Shown here one piece after another: positions 34,581 to 44,676 of a stretch of DNA of 64,000 nucleotides. The stretch spans positions 235,779,656 to 235,843,655 of the forward strand of contig NC_039364.1 in the NCBI RefSeq assembly GCF_003573695.1. Direction: 5' to 3'. The number at the start of each line of letters is the position of its first letter. The stretch's first letter is position 1. The position numbers and the translations under genes were made by a program. Below the pieces are notes generated by a model, which saw nothing but the letters and a program-made list of their open reading frames with translations, did not search any database and was not told the origin of the DNA. Source of the DNA: Papaver somniferum (lineage: Eukaryota > Streptophyta > Magnoliopsida > Ranunculales > Papaveraceae).

Positions 34581-34935
34581 AGATTTAAGGTCCTGAATTT
34601 CATTTTGAAGTTTTTTCTCCTTTAAAAGGAAGTGGTAGCAATCAGTTACTACCTTTACAGGTTCAAGCAGACAAATACCTTACGTATAATTGGTCAAGTT
34701 GCTATCATTTCTGAAGTTCATATGGCCTGCTCGCACCAAAATATCGTATGCTCGTAATTCATAGTAGCAATTACCTGTTCCAAATTAGAGGAAAGAACTC
34801 GTTCAAGATCATCAACTTCCTTTTGAAGTTATTCGTCTCGCGCAACCTTGTCAGTGAACTGAGTTACACGGCCTTGCTTTTGATTCAAAAATCTAAGCTC
34901 CTTTTCCCTGTCCATTATTCCTTTCATTATTTCCT
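34581..34935 (-). pseudogene. SMC3: SMC3 exon pair, array copy 5 (joined to the rest of the gene)
   Basis: The small exon 34619-34581 has its acceptor changed from ttgcag to ttaaag. The larger exon has TAA at 34831-34829 where copies 1-4 keep TGG (Trp of DEWLQKE). It also differs at LNQKQGRVTQF. Unlike copies 1-4 the exon continues past the microhomology (tttcctcttgcttgg) into upstream SMC3 sequence, so this is the copy at the edge of the real gene. Confidence 0.92.
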
Positions 34936-35849
34936 CTTGCTTGGCCATCTGATTATTATGCGAAACTCGAATTGTTTCCAGCTCATTTCTGGATTCCTTA
35001 ATTTCCCTTTCAAGAGCATCCAGCTCCATGGAAGCTTTATCCTCCGCTCTCTTACTCCCAGAAACTCTCTCTTCTAAATCTCTGACATCAAGATCAACCT
35101 GCGCATTCTTCCTCATCGCCTCTGTCCGCTGTTTCTCTATAACTTCTTTCTTTTTTTTCAAAACTAGAATACATTTATTAGATCTTTAGCTTCCTTGTCT
35201 GATTACTCGCTTTTTCATGGACATCTTGCAGTTCATTATAAATCTTAGATGATGTTTCAGAAGCTTTATTGCAAGCCTCTTCAATCGCCTCCAACTGTTT
35301 TCTAGCATCAACAAGTTGTTTATCGTAATTGGCATATTCCAAACATCTACGCTGCTTGTCAAGCTGCTGATATTTTTTCAGTTCCTCCTTCTCTTCATCC
35401 AACTCCTTTAGTCTCTCATCCAAATACTGAACCACTTGAATCATCTGCTTCCTCTTATTATCAGTTTCTTGCATAATTCTCAAACTCTCACATTGTCTCT
35501 CTTCGTAAACCCAAGTGCCCCCAATTTCCTTTAGCAGATCCAATCTCTCAGAGTCTTTCATTGATGTCAGCGTTGTTATCTTTCCTTGCTGAACAACATA
35601 ATAAGGATTGGAACGAGAGAACCCAACGCTTTCGAGTAGATTCATAGCTTCAGTTTTGGTGATATCTTTTTTATCTAGATAATACTCATCCTTCTTCAGA
35701 CCAATAGTTCTCCTCAAACGCACTTCTTGTTTGTCAACATGCACGCGATTATCAGAATTGTCGAACACTATCTCCACAAAGGAAGATATTACTTGGTGTC
35801 CTTCACCGTCATGGAGAAGACCATGTCTCTCTTCATTCCGCAAGTTATC
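34775..35849 (-). pseudogene. SMC3: SMC3 N-terminal head (second half) and first coil
   Basis: From the insertion site it reads NLRNEERHGLLHDG, then FVEIVFDNSDNR, RLRRTIGLKKDEYY, NPYYVVQQGKI and the start of the coil (YLDERLKELDEEKEELKKYQ), all closely following plant SMC3. The Q-loop Gln of YYVVQQGK is kept. An Arg of the GGTRVYEERR motif is Trp here. At about 35180 a frameshift after TRKLK moves to NKCILVLKKKKEVIE, which aligns with SMC3 in the new frame, and the exon then runs to the donor at 34774. Confidence 0.93.
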
Positions 35850-36314
35850 TGTTGGTTTTTTAGAATGTTTGATGATCATGGAGATATATGAGCATAGAAT
35901 TAGCATTGCTCATATAGAGATCCTAGTTTTGGAACAAGAATAACTCTCAAACTCTCTGATTATATTGATGTTCTTGTTCAAGTACAAACTGTGTATTTCT
36001 TTCCTCTTTATAGGAAGTACAAGACCGACTACAACCACTCTAGTTTTCTCTAGAGTTTTCTAATCTTTATCTTATCATGATTTCTTTTACACATACATTG
36101 ATTTCCCTGGAGTTCTCTAGAGTAGTTTGACTAAACCGTTAACACCTTAAACTCACTTTCTCTAGACTATGCTAAACAAAGACTAGACCAAACTCCATTC
36201 ACACAACAAACTAAATCATTGTCTAGATTTTTCTTTTAACCTCTATTAATGATTTACAGCTCTCAACAACTCAGTCAAACTACAACTCTAGATTACAAAT
36301 TAGACATTCCAACA
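35850..36314. mobile_element. Solo Copia-type LTR in SMC3
   Basis: 465 bp, TGTTGGTTTTTT..GACATTCCAACA. Target duplication TTATC lies at 35845-35849 and, once the Gypsy element is removed, at 49404-49408. The Gypsy element inserted exactly across this LTR's right border. No PBS or coding sequence is present. Confidence 0.88.
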
Positions 36315-36318
36315 TTAT

Positions 36319-37282
36319 TGTATGTACACCTTTCATCATCCACCACGTGTACATAAAGAGACACGTGGAAGGCATGCGAAGCGAGACATCAAAACATGAT
36401 AGCAAGCATCTCATCAGAAGATGCCATCGGTCAGCAGATCTGACGGTCAGGGACAGAGGAGCAAAAAGGTATGATGGCTCAGAGGAGCACCAGATAATAC
36501 CCCTTGCGTGTTAACACACCCAATCCTGAGGAAGATCCCAGATCAACGGCCGAGAGGAAGTTTGGATGACACAGATGTGACCAGACAAAGAGACACTTGT
36601 CTGACACGAGCAGACATCCATCTACCCGCATTAAATACCAAAGAGATATACACGTGTTAATCAGCTCGTGGAAGAAGCGAGGATAACCCTTCGTATTCAA
36701 GCTCAGGCCGCGGCATACGCCGAAGACCTCTGCGTGGTAGGCACAAAGCACAAGATGATAAGATTACAACGGCACCTCAGAGATGGGACCCACGTTCCAT
36801 CCCTATAAATACCCCTCTCCACTAAGAGAGGAGGGGTAGACCATTTTGGAGAGCAATTAGAGGAGAAGATAGGAGAGAGAAATAGAAAGAGTAAGTAATC
36901 CCCCTACTTCCGCAGACCTATGTATATTCTAAAGTCATTCGACTATCCTTGTAACCATTCAGTACATAGTGAAACACCAAACCCCGTGGATGTAGGCCCT
37001 AGTGCCGAACCACGTAAATCTGTCTCATTTACATTTCAGCACCTTACATTCAACGTTAAACTTCATATGCTTTATATTTATACTTGATTCTTGATTTATT
37101 TATTTATTTATACGAACATTATTTATGATAATATTCGACTATACAATGACAAGCCCGAAGACTTCGAGTCGATGAGTCGATATAATCATCCCGTTACGCG
37201 TACGACGTACAATTCTAGAATTAGGATGTATGCGAATATTGTTTGTGAACATGTGGATAGCTTCGTGATTTATGTGTTCACA
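36319..37282 (+). repeat. Gypsy 5' LTR
   Basis: 964 bp. A TATA-like ctataaatacccc at about 36803 marks the promoter. Two small indels against the 3' LTR cancel in length. Confidence 0.92.
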
Positions 37283-37310
37283 ATTTTGCGCTAGAAACAG
37301 GGACTATGTC
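37283..37310 (+). other. Putative primer binding site
   Basis: After the LTR and a 4-base spacer the text tgcgctagaaacaggga follows, at the usual PBS position. The tRNA was not identified. Confidence 0.45.
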
Positions 37311-37372
37311 CCGGTAAAAGATTTATCTTATCATGTGATTTCACCTTAAAACGCGCATTATGGTTGTACCCT

Positions 37373-37487
37373 ATTCTGGGTTCAGCGTGCTTTCAAAACC
37401 TTTTTTATTCTGGGTTCAGCGTGCTTTCAAAAACTTTTTTATTCTGGGTTCAGCGTTCTTTCAAAACCTTTTTTATTCTGGGTTCAT
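37373..37487 (+). repeat. 34-bp tandem repeat in the Gypsy leader
   Basis: Units starting attctgggttcagcg begin at 37373, 37407, 37441 and (partial) 37475, each ending in a T-run. Three near-identical copies and part of a fourth. Confidence 0.92.
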
Positions 37488-37856
37488 GGTCTTCATTTTC
37501 ACAAACACCATTTCAAAGCATACAAACCCGCAGCTATCTATCACAGATTTGCACGTGAGGTGTTTTCCTTAACTAAGACTTAATAATCCAGATTCATGAG
37601 TCCTCGCGACGGATCTGCCTTTTCAAGAGTTCTTTTTCAAAACTAGTCTGAAAACAAGATTCATGATCGTTTATTAGAGGATTTGTATTGCAAAAACTAG
37701 ACCGGTGAAGTCTTTACATTTCTCTTTTATTAAGGCCCTCGGGTAGCTCATTTGCTTCTATTCCATTATTCTTGCGGGTACGAATGGCGCTAACCCGATC
37801 CTCGTGGATATCTTTGGTTCTCTTTATTTATTCCCCTATGCAGAAAAAGACTAAAA

Positions 37857-39707
37857 ATGGAAAAGATACTAGAGGCAGGAAAAACCAAAGACTCATCAAA
37901 GGAGACACCGAGGGTTACCTCGGTCATGACCCGAAACAAGCAGAAAGGAGACAAAGCTAAAACAACTACTCAGAGGCAGGATGCTGCATACATCACCTCA
38001 CCTATGAACACTAACTCCATTGCAGCCGCGGCTCTCAAAGCAGCAGCCACGAAGACTGTTGCGGCCCTCCAGGCTACAGAAGCTAACAAGACTTTGGTTT
38101 CAAGCCAAATCCATCAACAAAAAGAGGGGGTGGCAGAATCTATGACACATCAGCCCGCACATCCACCAATCTTAGGAATGCCGTCAACCAACGGTCAGAA
38201 TCAAACCATACCAGTGGTTTTAGTACCACGGGTGGAAGCTCAACCGAGGGGACCAAACTTGGAGATACCAACGATTGAAGCTGATCCTCGACCACCCTTA
38301 ATACACATAGTAGACGAAGGGGGAACTATGGCCGTAGGGGTACAAGCCGGAACTCCCAATCAGGGATCAAACCAGTCCCACCTACTGATGGTAGAGCTCG
38401 AATAATTGAAAAAGAGCCAACAGGTCTACACAGATGCCGTAGCTCTTCTGGCCAGGGAGAACCAAGACTTGAAAGATAGGATTGCCCAAAGCACGAAGAC
38501 TAGCCAACAACTGGACGAAGCAAATTCTAAAGCACCAGAGCCTAATCGAGACTGAAGAATCATCCTAGCAAATTCCTCCAGGGGAAGCAGTGCATCCGAT
38601 CTGGAATATGCCACCGAAGAGTTAGACTATTATGACAGCGAAGGACGAAGAAAGAAACGCTCAACTGAGCATGAAAACATGGGATATTACCGCGCAATGG
38701 AGGAGATGCGTGATGAGATGATGGCTGAGATCAGGTAGTTAAAAGCCAGACAAGACGTAGGAAGGCTTGAAGAGGTGATGAAAGAAGCTAACTCCACACC
38801 CCTAACTCATCGCCTGGAAAATACCCCCATTCCGTTAAAGTGCCTTGTCCCAACTTTTTAATGCTACGACGGATCTAGTGATCCCACGGCACATATCCGG
38901 TATTATAACTGTATCTTAGCCCGATGGAGTCAGAACGACGCCGTCCTCTGTAGATATTTCCCATCAAGTCTGAAGGGATCGACTTTGTCTTGGTTTGACA
39001 ACCTGCCACCTGATTCCATCAACTCCTACGATCAACTCGCAGAGAAATTCCTTAGGACATACATGTACAACAAAGCTGTCAACACTGGAATGGATAAAAA
39101 AATTTCTCTGGCAATTGGATACAAGGAGAACACGAGGGAATACACCAACAGATGACACAAGATCTGCCAAGCCATAGGGAGTGTGGATCCCGTAGTAAGT
39201 ATCAACTGCTACAAATGGGGATTAGACCGAATGAGTCCACTATTTGTTGAGATTCATGGAAGCGTACCTAAGACAGAAGGAGATCTTCGAATAATTATTG
39301 AAAAGTACGCTCGTCTTGAAGAAATCCAGCGTGAGAACCCGAGGGCAAAAACGCAGAGGTCTCACCGTACCAATTCCACAGAACAAACCAGCGGGGCTAA
39401 AAGAAATAGCTCAGTGGAACGACGAGATGAACGACGAAAAGACGATCGAAAATTCGAAGATCAGGTCTATACGAAGCTCAATGCTAGCTACGCTCGGGTC
39501 TTGCGAGAGATCAAAGGAAGGGAAAATTTGGAGTGGCCATGGTCTAAGGGAAAATATCCCCCAAGAACCGAGAAGTCTAAATATTACTGTGAGTATCATT
39601 GCTTCAATGGACACCAGACCGAGAAACGCAAAAACCTCAAAATAATGATCAAAAAATTGATTGATGCTGGCGAACTCAAGCATTACATACGGAAGGAGGT
39701 CACCTAG
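37857..39707 (+). pseudogene. Gypsy gag
   Basis: One reading frame from ATG 37857, interrupted by stops at 38403, 38553, 38736, 38859, 39153 and 39705, all in the same frame. The gag core is recognisable (CYDGSSDPTAHIRYY, LCRYFPSSLKGSTLSWF, LAEKFLRTY, KICQAIG). The first 180 residues are Ala/Thr/Gln-rich and basic. No frameshift was seen within gag; decay here is by nonsense changes. Confidence 0.88.
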
Positions 39708-39875
39708 GACAGATCTAAACGGACCAAGCAAGTCCAACTTCCAGAGGGAAACCGCACAATCAACACCATCTCGTGTTCCGAAGCCGGAGGGCCCTCCCTT
39801 ACAGCGCAGATAAGAAAGAGGCTACGGAAGCAGTTCGAAGACCACTACGAATTATATAAGATTGATGGCGTAGAG

Positions 39876-42800
39876 GTGGACGAGCACAAAGAGTGGATGG
39901 ACGCACCTATTATCTTTGATACTGAAGATATCGAAGAAGACATGGAAGACCATAACGATCCCTTGGTCCTCACACTACCAGTGGCCGGATGTAACCTCAA
40001 AAAGATCCTCATAGACGGGGGAAGCTCAGTGAACGTTCTATTCTACGACGCCATCAAACGGATGAAGCTCCATGATGAACAGCTAATGACCTCTTATTAC
40101 ACCATCTACGGGTTCAATGGAGCGCCCACAAAGCCATTGGGAGACATCGTGTTGCAGGTGAGCGCTGGACCCATTAAAGCAGAAACACGATTCAGCGTGG
40201 TCGACGCCCCATCCCCCTATAACGCCATTATTGGACGAAAGTGGGTACATAAACTCAAGGGAGTGGCTACAACTTACTACCAATATCTCAGGTTCCCTAC
40301 ACCCGAGGGAGTGATGGAAATCAAGGGAGATCGGGTCTCTGCACAAGAGTGCCAGACCACTCAGGATCGTATCAACAACGAACAAGAAGAGCAGCGAAAA
40401 ACCCGAAGGATTAAAAATAAAGAAGCTGCGAAAGAAAAGGCCATAGACTTGTTCCTCAAGGAAACCACAGGAGGGGGTTTGACAAAAGATGATAATGTCC
40501 TAAACACAGAGACAAGTACTTCAGCAGCCAACGAAGGACAGAAACATACCAAATAGCAATTAAAAAACGTCCCAGTCCTCGGGGACCCGAAGCCGGTGTT
40601 CACGCCAGTGGAGCCCGTAAAAAAAATCAACATAGGAACGGAAGAAAACCCGAAGATGATCAAAGTAGGGACCATAATGGACGAAAGAAGAGAAGATTCC
40701 TTAACCAAATTACTTAAAGAATACACGGATGTATTCGCCTGGAAGTTAGGATATATGCCGGGGATTGATCCGAAAATAATCCAACACGAGCTGCCCATCA
40801 AACCAGGCACGCCACCTTTCAGGCAGAAAATAAGAAAAGTTGCACCGGAGTATCGTAAGGCAGTGGAAAAAGAACTTCGGAAACTACTAGAAGCAGGCTT
40901 CATCAAGGAAGTCAAATACCCTACATGGATCTCCAACATGGTTGTCGTTCCTAAGAAAAATGGAGGGGTTAGGATATGCATCGACTTTACTAACCTCAAC
41001 AAGGCATGTCCAAAGGACAGCTATCCCCTGCCGAGCATAGATCAACTGGTTGAAGCAGTGGAAGGATACGAAGAGCTGTCATTCATGGACGGATATTCTG
41101 GTTACAACCAAGTAGCCCTGGCAGAAGAAGATCAACTACACACACATTCTACACCCCGCATGGCCTTTATTGCTACACTAGAATGCCCTTTGGACTTCGA
41201 AACGCAGGGGCAACGTACCAAAGAATGGTCGATGCAATCTTCAGGCCATGGATTGGTAGTACCCTAGAAGTCTACGTTGATGACATGCTCGTCAAAAGTA
41301 GGCTGCGCAAAGATCACCACCAGGACCTGAGAGATATTTTCGAAGCAATGAGGAAACATCACATGAAAGTAAATCCAGAAAAATGCACTTTCGGTGTCAC
41401 CTCAGGGAAATTCCTCGGATATCTGGTAACAAAAGGGGTGAGGTTGAGGTAGACCCGCGAAGATTCAGGCCATAGTGGAAATGCCATCTCCGAAGAATTT
41501 AAAAGAAGTGCAAAAGCTCAATGGGTCCTTAGCAGCCTTGGGCAGATTTATTGCCCGATCCTCGGACAAATGCAAACATTTTTTCAATATTCTCAAAAAA
41601 GGGAGTAAGTTTGAATGGACCGCAGAATGCGAAGAAGCCTTCCAAAGAATCAAGGAACACCTGGCTTCAATTCCAATCCTGCAGAAGCCTGATCCTGATG
41701 AGGTTTTGGCATTGTACATAGCAGCGACAGAAGACGCAGTTAGCGCAGTGTTGGTCAAAACCAATACGAAGATAGAACACCTATCTATTATGTCAGTAAG
41801 ACCCTCAATTCTGCGGAAAGGAATTACAAAGATCGAACAACTCATCCTGGCATTGGTATGGGCTACTCAAAAGCTGAGAACCTATTTCCTAACTCACTTC
41901 ATCCGCGTCCCATGCAAAGCACCACTGGAAGCAGTCCTCAAAAGCGGGAAAAGTAGGTAGAATAGCCAAGTGGAACACCCACCTGGACCAATTCAACATC
42001 ATTCATGAAATTCAACATTCCCAAAAATCCCAAGTTTTGGCGGATTTCTTAGCAGACCTCCCCCTGGACAACGATGAAGAGATTAGGGGAATACCAGAAG
42101 CCGACGAGGAAAGCAAGGATCCAGTTGATGTCCTCGAACCCGCGAGTCAAAGACAATGGGAAGTCTTCGTTGATGGTTCCAAAAATAAGGAAGGGGCAGG
42201 AATAGGCATTGTCATCACCACCCCAACTGGAGAAAGGATCGTACAGGCACTCAGGTTAGAATTCAAAGAGCATACTAACAACATCGTCGAATACGAGGCA
42301 GTCGTACATGCCCTCCGCTTAATAATAGAGATGGGGGTAACTGATGTAAGACTGACAAGTGATTCGCAGCTTGTCATACGACAAATAGGGCTCGAATACA
42401 ATGTGTACGACGACACCCTCTCAGCTTACATGGCCTTGGTCCAAACATTGGCATCACAAATTCCGAACATCAAGTTCCGGCACTTATGCAGAAGGGATCT
42501 CAGGCACGCGGATGCCCTAGCATATATATCATCCATGCTGAAGGACAAGAGTATCGAAGCTATCAAAATAACAAGGGTATACGAGCCTTCGATTGCATCA
42601 CAATTTTCCTTTGCTACAAATCAAGATACAGTGGAAGAAAATATCGAAGATCAGGTGGGAGAAGACATCCGTGACGATTTTGACGAAGAAGATATCCTGT
42701 CAAGAGCAAATCAAGACGAAGATTTCAACAACGAAGATGATTGGAGAATGATGATCCATGCGTTTCTCAAGGATGGAACCTTACCCGCGGATCACAAACA

Positions 42801-42934
42801 AACCAGGAAAATACTCTCCAAAGTAGGAAGATATGATCTTCGGGATGGGATCCTGTACAAGAAATCTTTCCTCGGACCGTTACTACGTTGCTTATCCAGG
42901 AAAGAGGGGCATCGAATTCTAAACGACATCCATT
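39876..42934 (+). pseudogene. Gypsy protease, reverse transcriptase and RNase H
   Basis: Protease has KKILIDGGSSVNVLFYDAI and YNAIIGRKW. RT shows PPFRQKIRKVAPEY, NGGVRICIDFTNLN, FMDGYSGYNQ, then a frameshift at about 41143, then MPFGLRNAGATYQR and the catalytic VYVDDMLVKS. Further shifts lie near 41458 and 41950. RNase H has EVFVDGSKNKEGAG, NIVEYEA and LTSDSQLVIRQ. In-frame TAG at 40554. Confidence 0.9.
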
Positions 42935-43974
42935 ATGGTGACGGGGAATCATAGCGGCATGAGATCACTAGCCGACAAAGCAAAAATGCAAGGATATTAC
43001 TGGCCCACAATGATACAAGATGCTGCAAGAATGTCCCGACGATGTGAAGAATGTCAGCGTTTCGCCAAAAAGATACACGCACCAGCAACAACGTTGAATT
43101 CTGTGGATAGTCCGTGGCCATTGCAAAATGGGGCATAGATATCGTTGGGCCTTTCATCGAAGGATCAGGGAAAAGACGATTTTTGATAGTAGCCACGGAC
43201 TACTTCAGTAAATGGGTGGAAGCCAAAGCCTTAGCCAGGATCAGAGACGTGGACGTGTTTACTTTCATATTCCAAAACATTATTTGCAGGTTCGGCATAC
43301 CAGCGGAAATCGTGTCCGATAATGGTAAACAATTACAGGGGAAAAACATAGACATGCTCTTCGACACTTTCAAAATAAGGAAAAACAAGTCCACCCCCAT
43401 ATACCCTCAAAGCAACGGACAAGCGGAAGCTACTAACAAGACCCTCGCCCTTATCCTCAAAAAGCAATTAGACGAACACAAGGGGCGATGGTGTGAACAG
43501 CTACACAATGTATTATGGGCATACAGGACAACACGAAGATCTGCCACTGGGGAGTCCCCATTTCTCCTCACTTATGGAGCTGAAGCAGTCATCCCAACAG
43601 AGATCCTCATGCCAACCACAAAGACCGAAGCATGGGAGAAAAATCTCACAACAGACATGATGTTAGAGAGACTGGACGACCTGGAAGGAAGGAGGGAAGC
43701 AGCATTGCAAAAGATGGAAAATTATCAACGGAGACTAGCGAGAGAGTACAACAAAAAGGTTAAGCTTCGAAATTTTGTAGAAGGGCAGTATGTGCTAAGA
43801 ACAATCCCGCAGTATCAACGAGAGAAGAAATGGGGAAAGTTAGCACCTACATGGGGAGGACCTTTTATAATACACGACATTGCGGGAAACGGTTCCTACT
43901 ATCTTCGCAATCTGAAAGGCGAGGTCCTCCGGCACCCTTGGAATGCTAAATGGCTCAAACCGTACTACCCATAG
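42935..43974 (+). pseudogene. Gypsy integrase
   Basis: Zinc-binding part with CEECQRFA; core with WGIDIVGPF, VATDYFSKWVEAK, VSDNGKQ and the Glu of SNGQAEATNKTL, so the D-D-E residues are present. The C-terminal part ends RNLKGEVLRHPWNAKWLKPY. The zinc and core parts are in different frames (shifts near 42940 and 43120). Confidence 0.9.
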
Positions 43975-44676
43975 GAGCAGCGCAGCTTTGCATCTGCGTG
44001 AAGAATACCAGAAGAAGAAGGCAGCGTAACCGCTTTACATGTTTCTATCTCTGGACGAGGAGTAGCAGGCCTCAACCTATCAATCAAACAAACTTTTTGG
44101 GAAATCTTCAAGCAAACGAAATGGTCAAAAGGCCCGCTGGATGAACGCATGTACATTACATATAAATTAACAATATTGGGGAAAGTAGTTAATCTACAAT
44201 CTCTCAGGGCTCCCCTATCAGTGTCTATGAGTGTAAGACCAGGGGGAAGGCACCCAGCAGAAAGAGATACCCAACCAATTTTAAGGCAGCGGGTCGACGG
44301 AATGGGTGCATGTAAATATTTTCAAATAAGCATTCCATATCCTAGAACGCTGCCTCGGCCCCCACCGTTTGGGAATCCTCTGGCCCAGGATTCGCCAGGG
44401 GGTGACAGGTCTCAAGACGATCACGAAGGTATTTACCTTCGGTGTCGCACCCAAACACTCTCAACTTTTTACAAACAAGTTATTTCTAGTTTAACACTTC
44501 ACAATACTTAAAATAAAAAGATGAATTGATAACGCAGGTATGCCAAAAGGATGATCCATTTCATAAAGAGTTGATTACAAGATTCAGCAAATAAGATAAA
44601 GCAGGAAACACATCAAAAAATGATCCGAAATTATATAATCAACAAGGATCAACTTTCTATGACTAATAAAAGAAAT
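43975..44676. other. Gypsy spacer between pol and the antisense gene
   Basis: No coding signal on either strand. The two coding units converge here, so their transcripts could overlap. Confidence 0.5.

Larger units (their letters stand above)
29055..34935. repeat. 1.17-kb tandem array: LTR element tail + LTR + SMC3 exons
   Basis: The unit is [internal tail of the coding-free element, about 430 bp][LTR, about 396 bp][SMC3 exons and intron, about 357 bp]. LTR starts fall at 29489, 30661, 31836, 33010 and 34184, so periods are 1172, 1175, 1174 and 1174 bp. Every junction from SMC3 to element reads tttcctctt followed by c(c)tttttttt. The same nine bases tttcctctt occur in the element at 29055 and in the uninterrupted SMC3 exon at 34935, so the array began by joining at a 9-bp microhomology. 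Confidence 0.95.

Noticed and set aside
29884..34935. Five repeated exon pairs read as alternative or mutually exclusive exons of SMC3
   Set aside because: Each copy carries LTR and element sequence between, the exon is cut mid-way at the microhomology in copies 1-4, and the gene is broken elsewhere.
39411..41002. Long minus-strand frames opposite Gypsy gag-pol
   Set aside because: Shadows of the coding strand; hydrophobic composition arises from reverse reading of pol.
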